DNA of 64,000 nt from Cryptomeria japonica (lineage: Eukaryota > Streptophyta > Pinopsida > Cupressales > Cupressaceae). Under the pieces are notes generated by a model. That model was not told the DNA's origin and searched no databases. It saw nothing but the letters and a program-made list of their open reading frames with translations. The stretch spans positions 692,422,083 through 692,486,082 of the forward strand of contig NC_081412.1 in assembly GCF_030272615.1 (NCBI RefSeq), given 5' to 3'. The translations under genes and the position numbers were made by a program. The first letter of the stretch is position 1. Each line of letters begins with the position of its first letter. This document shows positions 10,820-21,563 of this stretch, in pieces.

Positions 10820-13800
10820 TTATTTCATAGATAAGGACCAGGACTCAAGTAGGGAGGTGGCTACTTCTTTCTTTGTCTGCATTTGGGAAACCTGCTCTTC
10901 CATGGCGTCTATTGTGCTCATCTCCTATGTCACTGTTATGGCATCCAGATTAAGATAACACTTCTGAAGTATTTGCGGATGTGGGAGTAGAACTAGTTGT
11001 AGCTCCTGCAAATATCATGATCGGGTGCTGATCTCATGCTCTATATTTGCAGACTTGATATGAAACCGGTGAATGGTTTGCCCAAAAGCTGTAAAAGAGT
11101 CACATGGCAGTTTGAAGGTGCTCATGTTTGACTGCAAGTCAGATTGAAGCTTTTGCTTTTGTGCAAGCACATCATCACAGAACAGATGTGGTTGGCAAAT
11201 CTTGCTGAGTAGAAGATTCCCCTCATCTAGAGCATCCCTTATATCTTTTTGTGCTTTTTGAAGATCAGACCAGAGCTCATTCAACTTCTTCACCAGAGCA
11301 ATATTTAGAGCTTTTTGATGCTCTTTCTTAGCATTTTCCTCTGCTACCTCTTCTAGGCTCTGCATCTGATCATCCACTACTGTGCATAGGAGCTTTAATT
11401 GAGCCAGTGATGAATCAGTATTAGGGAGGTTTGTACCGGGTATCAAACCAGTAAGAGTGTCCACCACAGCTTGGATCACATCTTGCTCCTATTTCCTCTG
11501 TATTACTTCAAGGCATTCTTGAGCAACCTTGATGCTCTACAACAACTCCATTTCACTTGTAGATTGGAGGTCAATAGGACTAGTGAGGTCAACCAGTTTG
11601 GCTTGACTACTGGTTGCCTTCAGAGTCTCCATCTACGTGCTCTTTGCCGCTTCAGCTACCTTGTCCTCCTCTTCTTTCTTCTTCTCCACTTCTTTTCTCT
11701 TTTCCTCTTCCTTATCCTCCTCTACCTTATTCTTCTCCACTTCTTTTCTCTTTTCCTTTTCCTTTTCTTCCTCTTCCTTCTTCTTTTTCTCTGCTTCCTT
11801 CTGCTTCTCCTCTTCCTTTTCTTCCTCTTTCTTTTTCTTTTTCTCTGCTTCCTTTCTCTTCTCCTCTTCCTTCTCCTCTTCTTCTTTCTCCTCTTCTTCT
11901 TTCTTCTTCTTTGCATCTTCTTGTTTCTTTTTCTCTTCATCCTCTTCTCTTCTTTTCTTCTCATCTTCTTTTCTCTTCTCCTCCTCTTTCCATTTCTCCT
12001 CATCTTCTTCCTTTGCTGCCTCCTGTTTGTCCTCTGCTTGCTTCTCAACCTATTCAGCCTACTTCTCCTATCCTGTTGCTTTAGATGGTGTGCCCTGAGC
12101 AACATCCACCACCTCTAGAGCATTGACATCAACAGTGTCAATAGGTTCAACAACCGGATTTCCTTCATCATCAAACACTTCATCCGCTTATGTCACTGCC
12201 ACTTCTTGCTTAGCCTTCTTGCTAGCTTGAAGCACTTTATGCATATGAATAGTGGTTGTCATATACAGATGAGTGTCCTTTTTGACATCATCAATTCTTC
12301 CTTCCAACAACCAGAGTCTTCTTCTTCTAGTGAAGAAGAGTCCTTTATTCTAATTGATGACATCAAACAACTCTGAATTGGACAAGTCGAGAAAGTATTG
12401 TGCAAACACTTTCTCTCTAATTTCCTATTCCTTCTCTATGGAAATGCACCATTTATTATCTAAGGACTTATACAAAGAATCTGGTGTCTCAAATCTAATT
12501 TCTGAGGGTGACCAAACATTAGCACATAAATACTTTATTATTTCTTGCTCTACTTCTTCCTTCTCATCATCATTAAAGTCATCAAAATGATCTACCAAAT
12601 CATTTAACAATTTTCTCCTAATATTTTTAATTGTTCTTTGACAATGTGTCAAAGGTTTGTAGGAGGAAATATCAATATTTACTAGTGTAGATGATGTTGG
12701 TTCATTCTTTGTCTTTTTCCTTGTCTATCTCACCTTCTTGGGTTGTTCCTCAGAAACTGTTTCTTCTAAGTCGGATGAGTTGAATTTAGTCTTCCTCTTT
12801 CACTAAAAGAATTTAGTAGGTGCTGCTTTTGATTTCTTTTTAGCTGGTGACTACTTGGTCACTTTAGGACTGGCTGTAGTTATCGATGCCGATGTCGAAG
12901 GCACTGCCTTTTCTTTCTTTTCAGGAGGTTCTACAACTGGTGCAAGCCTTTCCAGATAGGTGTTAGTTCTCTTTGCCTTAGGATCAAGAGGTGAGGTGAT
13001 TAGGGTAGAAGCATACCCATCCAACATATCATACATCACCTCATAGCCCATAGGCTCTACTTCTTTCTATCTAGGCTCAACAACCTCCATTATGCATTCA
13101 TCAACTTTGATGATAAAGCAGATATCCTCTTCATATTTCTTGACAATATCACTGGATATCCTCATCCTTAGGCTCATCTTGCTTCTGAACTCATCAAAGT
13201 ACTTGTTCAAAACATCAGGGTAATCGGTTCCAACTGCTTATAGGCTTTCTTTGATCTGCTTGGTAACTGATTGGTCCGTAGACCACTGAATATCTCCCAC
13301 TCCAGGAAAGTAACATTGGAAGTAGAAAAATGGTCCTACTAGAAGTTTTCCAAACTTGAATTTTAATGCATTATCTTGTTTGATTTACTTAAGATTCAAT
13401 AGGAGTTGCCTTTGCATACCGGTGCAGAGGTCAAATGATGCATCTTCCTTGATCATCCGGTAAGCGACATTTACCATTGTAGCAAATAAAGAGTTGATTC
13501 TGCTGGCAGAGAATGTCTGGTATCCAATTACCATGCACACATATTTCACGAGGTCATCCTTGATGGAATTAATAGTCATTCCTCATGAGTCGCTCACTGA
13601 ATGAGTGAGATTGGACATTTCCATCTTGCTAACCTTCCTTAGGGCTGGCACTTCCCCTGTATTGCAGAAACCGGTGATGGCATGAACAACTTGTGGAGTG
13701 ATATCATGCATTCTCTCCAGGTACATCTTGTCACCATGAACTCTACTCAGAATGATTCTAATGTGGTCATCTGTGAAATCCTCTAGGAAGTAAATTGCAT

Positions 13801-14053
13801 TGTGAAGTTTCTTCTTCTCCAAAATGCTATACTCTGGTTTGATCTTTTTATCCTTCCCATAGAATAGACCTAGCTACGAATGGATCACAAGAGACCCTAT
13901 GTCTTCAATTTTGTAGTCTATATAATCTGAGATCCCTTCTTCTACTATAACCCTAGTTGGTATTTGTGATAGAGCACTATATTTCAATTTTCTTTGAATG
14001 AAATCCATAGAATCAATAGTTGTAGTAGAACTATCATGAGATGCGGAAGCCAT
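10820..14053 (-). pseudogene. ORF2 of element B: large unassigned protein with Lys/Glu-rich coiled coil
   Basis: The start is the ATG at 14053 (MASASHDSS), which matches the ORF2 start contexts of A and C. One frame of 1,077 codons runs to a TAA at 10820-10822 without a frameshift, broken by roughly twenty stops, most of them TAG. N-terminal motifs shared with A: RIILSRVHG, YVCMVIGYQT, KYEEDICFIIKVDE and MGYEVM. The region at about 12010-11660 is an extreme Lys/Glu repeat (EEKRKEAEKKKKEEE-type), predicting a long charged helix. The C terminus (11479-11015) is helical and Gln/Leu-rich (LAQLKLLCTVVDDQMQSLEE). I cannot assign a function. Similar length to the H/J ORF (about 1,160 codons) is suggestive. 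Confidence 0.75.
11660..12030 (-). repeat. Lys/Glu-coding low-complexity purine tract
   Basis: The plus strand is almost pure pyrimidine (ctt/ctc/ttt/tcc words). The minus strand reads as AAG/GAG/GAA/AAA codons inside ORF2 of B. It is imperfectly periodic with units of about 30-75 bp. Confidence 0.85.
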
Positions 14054-14497
14054 GACAAAATAGAAAACTCGAGAAATACCTTTTGAAAATCAAGAATTTA
14101 GGGCTTTGCAAATTCCACTTTGCCTTCCACTTCATCGGTTGCTGAATCACCGGTTTGAGTTCTTCTCTTGATCGTTTGATATTTGCTTCTGAATCTTCTT
14201 CAGGGTTTTGAGATTTCCTTGAACCGTGACTCAAATCACTTTTTCTTCTCTCTGCACTTGAAAAACTTCTTCGCTCAAAAAATGATAGTGAGAAATGATT
14301 TGAAAATTCCTTTTAAACATACTCCTCACCAACCATAATTAATGCTCCACCATTAGGGCATAAACCCTAATTTTCCTTTTACCATTTTTGATCTTCCACC
14401 AAATAACAGGTATTGTATACTAGTTAAGGTCTTTTATCGGTGTAAATCAGGGGTTTGAAACATTTTGCCGTTTGCTCCCCCTAAGCTTTTTTGATGC
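14054..14497 (-). other. ORF1-ORF2 spacer of element B
   Basis: About 440 bp with no coding signal. It corresponds to the 304-bp spacer of element A and the 291-bp spacer of C. How ORF2 would be translated (reinitiation, IRES, or a separate mRNA) is not visible. Confidence 0.5.
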
Positions 14498-15775
14498 TTA
14501 GTTTGTCAGTTCTATCATTTCCACACTAGGTGCAGAAATCGGTTCTTCTTGTAACACCGTTGGTTTCTTCTTCTAGGTTTTATTCATATCCACTTGAATA
14601 GTGTCAATATCAATCTTTCCTTCTAGTGTGACCGGTATGTCATTCGATATGTTCTTTCTTGATCTGCAGAATCTGGCAATGTGACCCAGTTTGTTGCAAT
14701 GATAGCAAACCTTTCCAAGTGCTCTCCAAGGTCCATTATTCATGTTGTCGTTCTTCCTTCTGCATGTTGCTACAGTGTCACCATGATTATGATAGATCAA
14801 ACTGTTTTCTCTCCATCCAATTCCTGCTTAATAGCCACCACTTCTTGACTAATGATTGAAGGCATTAAACTAGTTGGGATTCTGGTTCACAAAAGGTTTC
14901 AGACCTACTCCTTGAGTCCTCTAAGGATATCTTCCGGTGTTGTTCATAATTGCCCTGCATTCAGATGCTTTATGCCCAAACTTGTTGCATGCATAATAGT
15001 TACCATTGAATTTATAGGATCTAGGCTTATCATTTAGAAAATAAGGAAAATTGTTGTAAGCCTTACTCCTACACACATTGGCAGTATGTCCTTCTTTAAG
15101 ACAATTAAAACAAACAAGTTTGAATTTTTTCTTACCTTTACATTTGAATGCCGATTGATTCTTTGATGCTCTAGCATTTGTACTAGAGGTCTCACCTTCC
15201 TCATGACCAAAATAACCAAGTCCATCAGTATTCTTAATAGGTTTGGTAGATTCAAGCTTTTGCTCTAGCTTGACAATACTCTTGTTGAACTTAGCAAGTA
15301 TTTCCTTTGACTCAGAGAGTTCTTTGGAAATAATAGCATTTGTCTCCATTAGGTTTGCATTCTCAGAGATGACTATGTTCAGTTCACCTTATACTTCTTC
15401 TTTTTCCATTCTTCTCTCATGAAGGTGAGCAGTAAGTGCACTGATCTCTTGCTTCAACTTGGAGATTTCATGATCTTTGTCCTTCACTAGATCTTCAGTT
15501 TTCCTCCTGTTCTCAAGCTCTTGACACATTCAGATAGTCAGTCCTTCCAACTCCTTTCTCAGGTTGGAGTTTGATTCATTCAACTTCTCTACTTCTTGAA
15601 TCAGGGCTTCCATGTCCGCTTCATCAGAAGAACTATTTTCAGATAGCTCCATCAGCTTTTCAGCATGTTCTCTCCTTTTTGCTTGAGAGGCCTTGTATTT
15701 GACCATAAGATCATCATAGACTTTCTCAGATTGAGTGAGCCGATGAGTAAATTCACTCAATTTGTATTCCCCCAT
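14498..15775 (-). pseudogene. ORF1 of element B: coiled-coil, zinc-knuckle Gag-like protein
   Basis: Starts at ATG 15775 (MGEYKLSEFTHRL), about 35 nt after the primer-binding site, and keeps one frame for 425 codons to a TAA at 14498-14500. The N-terminal half is coiled coil (LIQEVEKLNESNSNLRKEL, then SELSESKEILAKFNKSIVKL-like heptads). The C-terminal half has knuckles CFNCLKEGHTANVC (about 15070-15112), a copy with the first Cys changed to Tyr (YACNKFGHKASEC) and CYHCNKLGHIARFC (about 14667-14708). Eight or so stops of mixed type inactivate it. Same architecture as A and C ORF1, with strongly diverged sequence. Confidence 0.8.
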
Positions 15776-15810
15776 ATCTCTTTCCAAGTGGTTAAACTTA
15801 TAGAAAGGTT

Positions 15811-15823
15811 GGCTCTGATACCA
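15811..15823 (-). other. primer-binding site of element B
   Basis: Minus strand TGGTATCAGAGCC begins two bases inside the 5' LTR edge. It is an intact tRNA-Met-type primer site, identical in core to that of copia G. Confidence 0.88.
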
Positions 15824-15825
15824 AT

Positions 15826-16955
15826 TGATGAATACTAAGAGGGGGGGGTGAATTAGTATGCCAAGAATATTTGTACTAAAACACCTTGCTAGACTAATAG
15901 TGAACCGGTAAAACAGTTTAGCAGAAAAACCGGTTAGCACACATGCAAAACAAATAGCAAATAATGCATTCACCAACATAAGCGCAAACACCATAACACA
16001 AGAGATTTTGACGTGGAAACCCAAATGGGAAAAAACACAGTGAGATAGAACTCACAAGTAACTATTTGCAGAATAGGAACCAGACTGGTTAAGGTCATAC
16101 AATGTTCTTTACCAGAATAGATCCTGTTAGGAATCTCAATCTCTGTTAGGAGATAAGTCCAATTAAAGACTACCTTGCTAGATGATTTTAGATCCACAAA
16201 TATGAACCACCTTGTTAGAGGATTTACAAAAGGCTTTTTAAGCCTACCCAGTTAAGGGCTTCAAACTTGTTGAAGATGTGAGTAATCAACATGTGAGTGA
16301 TCTAGGTAATAGCACAAATTGCCTGGTTATATCCTTGATAGCACGTTCCTAATGCATTCCAGCATTACTTTAGTCTTCTACACATTCATACTCTCTCTAA
16401 CTCATCAACCACCTTAAACCCTCACAACAACATCAACCACCTTTAACCCTAGACATGATGTCCTTAAAAAGGAATCTGATTTCATGTCGGTACAATAAGA
16501 TTACAATACAATTTCCTAGGTTCAATGCATCTAGACATATTCGGTAACACCACACAAAAAGTACCGTTTAAGTGTCGGTACCATCAAACAATCGGTGGAT
16601 GGTAACTCATCACAAATGCTAGTTGGTAACTCATCACAGAGTATTACCGATTCATACTGAATACCGGTTTATGCAAAATACCGGTTGTTGGTTTGACAAA
16701 ATGAAGACTGGGAAATATGTCCTCTGCCACTTTGATCCTTCGTATCGCTTGAGATCCTCGAACTGCTTTGGGTCAACATACCACTTTAGATCGGTAATCA
16801 CTTTCTACAAAACACCAATAGTCTAAGGACTATAGTTCATCATACCGGTTGGAATAGGTACCGATTGAGCTTTAACTTATACATACAAAAATGATCTCAA
16901 TGCAAGTGTGTGTCCATCAATGATAATCACAACATAATCATCAAAAATGCCAACA
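15826..16955 (-). repeat. 5' LTR of element B
   Basis: 1,130 bp partner of 9381-10495, with intact TG/CA ends on the minus strand, scattered substitutions and small indels. Confidence 0.88.
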
Positions 16956-18369
16956 ACACCAATCTTTGACACTGAAGGTATCACACATGATGATACAAAT
17001 CCTGAATCTAAGATACTTTTTACCATGAATGTGGATACTAAGGAAGTAAATATTATTATGGATAAGGATAGTATAGAGATTAAGAATGATAATATTGACA
17101 GTGGCAACATAGCTGAGAAACTTGTAGAGACTATTGAGGTTGAGATCCCAACCCAAATAGAGCAACCATCAGATACAAGAAAACCTACTAAAGAAAATGA
17201 TGCTGGCACAAGGCCACTGGAGATAGAGATACTGACAGATGAACTTACTAAAAAACCTATAGAGGCATAGGTACATACTGAGGCAAAGAAACTAGAAATC
17301 ACTTAGACACCTAAAACATCAGACAAACCTTTATAGGTTGAAAAGAAAACTCAAACTGATCCACCAGAGATAAACACAAACAAAATGGTTACTAATGTTG
17401 GAAGCACAAAGGTAATAAAGGTAATTGGACAAACATCTGGCACTTCAACAAATGAATTCAGACCTAGAAATGTTACTGAAGTACTTTTAGATTCAATTAA
17501 GAAGATAATAGGCTGCAATGCATTGGCCTACAAGGCAATTGATAACATTTCACCAATTTTGAAGTTGATTGCACCAAATTGTAACATTGATCACATCAAG
17601 GATTCTATAGGAAAATTGGACACACTATAAAAATTTATTACTGATAATGTAATAACCATTGACAAGGTGAATGAGGACACCTTTAGGGAAAAATTTGAAA
17701 AGGAAAAGGACAAATTCTTTGAAGACACAATAAATAAGTGCATAGAACACATGAATACACTATTACCAACACTAAACTGTACAATTGTGTAATACAAGGA
17801 GCTTTACAGGGAAACATGAAAACCCCATCTTTTGACAGAGGACTTAGAAAAGGAAATCAACAAAGTATAGAAAGAAATAGATGACATAGCTGATAACATA
17901 ATTCACTCATTCGAACCTATATTAGTTATTGAGTAGGAAATAGAAGGTTTTGAGGAAAAGTTGGAGAAACTTGAGAAAGAGAAGGCAAGGATTAAGTCTA
18001 ATGGAAAAGAACTTAAATATAAACTTGGTCATAAGTTGGACAATCTTATCTCTTTAAGAAATTAAATCTCTAAGGAATTACTTCAAGGAGAGTGATCATC
18101 GGAAGAACACATGCACTATCTCACCGACACGATCCAATAGAGTGAGGCAACCCTGACCGATAGCAAAAGATTTATGCAGAGTCTAAATTTGGTTTTGGTA
18201 GACATCTTTTAGATTGTAACCAACCGTTTACAAACTTTGAGGTAAAATTTCTGCACTGATTCAAAGAAGATCATTTGTGCAAGGGGAGCACACCTTTTTG
18301 GAAACTTTTTGGACTTCAGTTTTTGGAACAGGTTTTTGGATTTTTCTCATTAGTGTTGCCATCAATTCC

Positions 18370-18381
18370 AAAGGGGAAGAT
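18370..18381 (+). other. polypurine tract of element A
   Basis: AAAGGGGAAGAT directly before the 3' LTR start TGTTGGCATT. Confidence 0.8.
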
Positions 18382-19198
18382 TGTTGGCATTCTACACTCT
18401 TATGAGAATAGTTGATGTTGTCATTGATGGCAACCAACTGGCAACCAACTGGCATTCATCTGGTAAGCCACTGACAGTTACCGGCACCGGCAATAGACTT
18501 CTACATACACTAGCAAGCACTTCACTGGCAGCGACAACAATGCATACCGACACTCTAGTCGACATGAGATAAACTTTGTTTATTGTATTTTAATATAATT
18601 ATCTTTTGTAAAGCCGACATGGCATATTTTAAAAGACTCATATATATGTATGAGATCTTATTAGTCATTTTGAGTATGATGGTATGAAAGAATGTAGAAA
18701 ATAAGAAAAAGGAAGGATGTTATATGCGAATGCATAAGGCAAATTTTGTATAAGGTTTTGGTTATAGACTAAGCTTAAACTAGTATTGAACTTGGAATAG
18801 TTGATGTTGATTTGAAGCAGTACATTGTATTGGATTTTGATAATCCATTTTGTAGTCAGTGTGACTCTTATCAAGCAATGAGCTCTAGGCAGTTGGCCTT
18901 CTTGCATGTGCAAGTCCCTCATTATAAGTAATATTTATTCATTGGTCAGTGAGTGAATATTGTGCATCATAATTCCCACCAAGGTTTTTCCCACACCATG
19001 TTTCCTCATTAAATATCTTGTGTTATGGTGTGTTCTCTATGCTATCTCTATTATTCTTATTTGCTGCATTAATTCTTATTTACTGGTACACTATTTTGGG
19101 ATGCAATGTTCTTAATAAGTTTAAATATTCTGTAAACCTGTTAGACACTAATTCACACCCCCCTCTCGGTGTCTTTGGGACTGTCATTAATCCTAACA
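18382..19198 (+). repeat. 3' LTR of element A
   Basis: 817 bp, TG...CA, collinear with 4999-5814; followed by CTCAT at 19199-19203. Confidence 0.9.
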
Positions 19199-19561
19199 CT
19201 CATCATATTCAAAGAAACTTTCCAATGCATCCACCTATTCCATGTCTAGGTCTGGGTCCATCTTTCCACTAAACATGGGCAAATCTAACTTACTGTCTAA
19301 CATCCTTCTAGCCACAAACTTGAGGGCAATCACAAGGTGTCTTTGGTCTACAGGAATTTCCTCTTCCTCTTGCTCCTACTCAGGGGTCTCCTCTTCTTCT
19401 CCCCTTTCTTCCACTAGACCTTCTTCCCTCCTCGCAAGCTTTACATTCAAATTTCATAGTTCAATGCTCAATCCTTGTACTATCTTTGGAAGTTAAGCAT
19501 TGGTCAACTTTGAAGGGATCCTAAGGACCTCCTCCTCTCATTCTTGGTTTTGGTCAGACAT
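19199..19561 (-). pseudogene. gag of gypsy I, N-terminal part
   Basis: Starts with MSDQNQEWEEEV at 19561, 34 nt from the primer-binding site. It contains an acidic Glu-run, then KLDLPMFSGKMDPDLDME and ALESFFEYDE, a typical pre-capsid segment of chromovirus Gag. The frame joins the piece ending at 4998 once A and one CTCAT are discounted. TAA and TAG stops are present. Confidence 0.8.
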
Positions 19562-19594
19562 GTTCAACTACTTCTTCCCTTAGGCTTCACCTAA

Positions 19595-19606
19595 GCTCTG
19601 ATACCA
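19595..19606 (-). other. primer-binding site of gypsy I
   Basis: Minus strand TGGTATCAGAGC, intact, beside the LTR edge at 19609. Confidence 0.85.
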
Positions 19607-19608
19607 CT

Positions 19609-21563
19609 TGATGTAGAGGTCAACAGGGGAAGCACAATTAATCCCTAACTCCAACCTTCTGGAGATGATCAATCCCTTTTGTTCACTCTGACCCAGTAAA
19701 CAATGTCACCTTACTTAGCATGCTAAGGCTATTGGCTGACTAGCCTACTTAGCGAAACATGAAAATAATTGAACCCTTTGGTTTAGGGAGTGGATAGGGT
19801 TCCCCTATTTTGTTTTAGACTTATTTTTATCAACCAAGTTGATCCCCAACAACTCCTAGACCCACAACACCCAAGTGCTACTATATTGTCATACTGAACT
19901 AAATTCTACTTGTAGCCCTCCAAACACTATTTTCTGCAAAACACTCTTCCAAAGGATGAAGACAAAAAACTTCAGATATGAGTACCCTTTATTGAGTACT
20001 TTCAAATTCCAAAAGGACAGACTCCAAAGCCTTTTGTAAACCTCTGAACTCCTCTAGGCTAGATAGGCCTAATAAAGGTAACTAGGTCGGGTTCTGAAGC
20101 AACAAACTGCAAATGAATTCACAAGGCTAAATAAACATTTATTTTAGGTCTAAGGATTCTCCTATACACACACTCCAACCTTAGATTGGGCATGCTTGGC
20201 CTAGGGTATGGTGTGGAACCTAGGTGATGACACTTCCCAAGCTGCAACTAGTAGAGTCCGAATGTACATTGATCTAACTTGAATTCCTCTAATGGTCATT
20301 GTGGTCCAATGCAGGAATCTCAAGTTAGAGCCATTGTTGGATGAAACCCTGATTGCACTTCACCCTAGTTGTCATACTAGAATTTATGACTAAGATGTGT
20401 CCACCAAGACCCTAAGCTGATTGAAACCAAATATAATTACATAATTCTAAACCTTCATGCCCATGCCAAGTCCTACCAATGCAACTTATTAATTTTTTCC
20501 AACACAATAGATGTTCTGTGAAACCTGCAACTATATTTTTCATCCATACCAAAAGATCAATTTACATTCGTTGAATCAATCTACTCTCTCTTGGAAGTGA
20601 TTCAAACTTGTTCAAATAGGTCTCCACCAATATCCTCAACTGAAATCCAAACTGTCTTAGCCATTGGGAGGAGTTGGGAGACCAAATTCCTATTCAATTA
20701 CATTTTCTGGAAGTTGGCAACTTCCAGCGGGTCATCGACATAGGTCGAAAACATGACCTCTGATGCCCGATGGCGATTTTTACAATCATGCAGTTCTATC
20801 AGGTCATCGGAGTAGCTCAAAACTCTCCATCTGATGTATGATGAAATGTTATCAAGGTGGTGTGCTTTTCCATTAGCCCTTTGGGATAACATAAACACCT
20901 ACTTTTTCAATGCCTGATTTCGGGGTAACTCAAACACTCATTTTGCCGATGCCCGATAACAAGTGGACACAAGTCTTCATTACCATCGGGTCATTGGGAT
21001 GACTTCAAAAAAACTTCTCTAATTGCTGATGCCAAAAATCAAAGTGTGCTGACTTATCGAGTCGTTAGGCTAAGTCAAGATCCTCGACGACTCCCGATCC
21101 TCGATGCCAGCTCCTTTAGTATGCTACATTATCGGGTCTTCACAACTGGAGCAAAATAGCTACACTGATACCTGATGAAAACTCCTTTGGAATGTCACCC
21201 CTCCATCGAGTTATTGGGTGGTACTCAAAATGGGTTACACTAATACTCGATGACAATTCTTCAAGAAGGCGAGACTGTTGGGATAAGTTACGTCGATAGT
21301 ACAACTTTTACAACTTTTTGCAACATTTGGTCTATGAACCATTTATGCATTTTCCTGCACTCCAAAGGTTTCCAAATGAACCCTAAGCACACAAGACACA
21401 CAAAAAATTGACTCTTCCTAGTCTACCATGGAACTATTTACCAAGTTTGACCAAGTGGTTTATAGGTGTACCAACTTGACAATGGGTCTTAGTACAAAAA
21501 TGGCTTTTTATTACAACAACCATTAAAATGGAAAAGGGGCTTCATTGCTGGGGTGCTCCTGCA
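19609..21563 (-). repeat. 5' LTR of gypsy I
   Basis: About 1,955 bp, TG...CA on the plus strand. The final ~780 bp repeat the start of the window. Open stretches within it are not conserved between the two LTRs as protein and are not called. Confidence 0.83.

Larger units (their letters stand above)
9381..16955 (-). mobile_element. Non-autonomous LTR element B, related to A
   Basis: Minus-strand order: 5' LTR (15826-16955), primer-binding site, ORF1 (15775-14498), ORF2 (14053-10820), polypurine tract, 3' LTR (9381-10495). As in A, the coding region is a coiled-coil/zinc-knuckle Gag followed by a ~1,077-codon unassigned ORF, with no pol. B is about 7.6 kb and complete by structure, with ACACC duplications. 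It is a diverged relative of A that landed in A, giving a three-layer nest. Confidence 0.9.
7304..18064 (+). pseudogene. ORF2 of element A: large unassigned conserved protein, split by element B
   Basis: ORF2 starts at ATG 7304, 304 nt after ORF1. It stays in one frame to about 9270, shifts frame once, then continues past the B insertion (9376/16956) to a TAA near 18062. I do not recognise the family. Its N-terminal half aligns with ORF2 of element B: KIVLSRAHG with RIILSRVHG, FVSMVLGYKT with YVCMVIGYQT, KYDKEIYFVIKKDETWMEIV with KYEEDICFIIKVDECIMEVV. The middle is Lys-rich; the C-terminal half is acidic and coiled-coil-like (IEGFEEKLEKLEKEKARI). No catalytic motif of pol is present. Stops include TGA, TAG and TAA. 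The conservation implies past selection, perhaps on a particle or nuclear function, but I cannot name one. Confidence 0.72.
4999..19198 (+). mobile_element. Non-autonomous LTR element A: coiled-coil Gag plus large ORF2, no pol
   Basis: Two LTRs (4999-5814 and 18382-19198) begin TGTTGGCATT and end CCTAACA, flanked by CTCAT. Inside are a degenerate primer-binding site, ORF1 (5886-6999) with coiled coil and zinc knuckles, ORF2 (from 7304 to about 18064, interrupted by element B) and a polypurine tract (18370-18381). No protease, integrase, RT or RNase H motif is present in any frame of its own sequence. Without B it would be about 6.6 kb. It inserted into gypsy I gag and later received B. The LTR copies have diverged at many sites, so the insertion is not recent. 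Confidence 0.9.
1..21563 (-). mobile_element. Ty3/gypsy chromovirus-type element I, host of nested A and B
   Basis: Reading the minus strand, the order is 5' LTR (19609-21563), primer-binding site, gag (19561-19199, resuming at 4998), protease, reverse transcriptase, RNase H, integrase, chromodomain, polypurine tract and 3' LTR (left edge, running out of the window). This PR-RT-RH-IN order with a C-terminal chromodomain is that of plant chromoviruses. The element is split in gag by element A: the gag frame ends at a GAG codon on one side and resumes with Ile-Pro-Gln-Asn on the other once one copy of the CTCAT duplication is removed. Stops are frequent and mostly TAG, so it is not coding-competent. 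It is the oldest layer of this nest. Confidence 0.88.

Noticed and set aside
11471-12118. Long plus-strand Ser/Phe/Leu-rich open frames
   Set aside because: They are the complement of the Lys/Glu-coding tract of element B ORF2. Low complexity keeps several frames open by chance.
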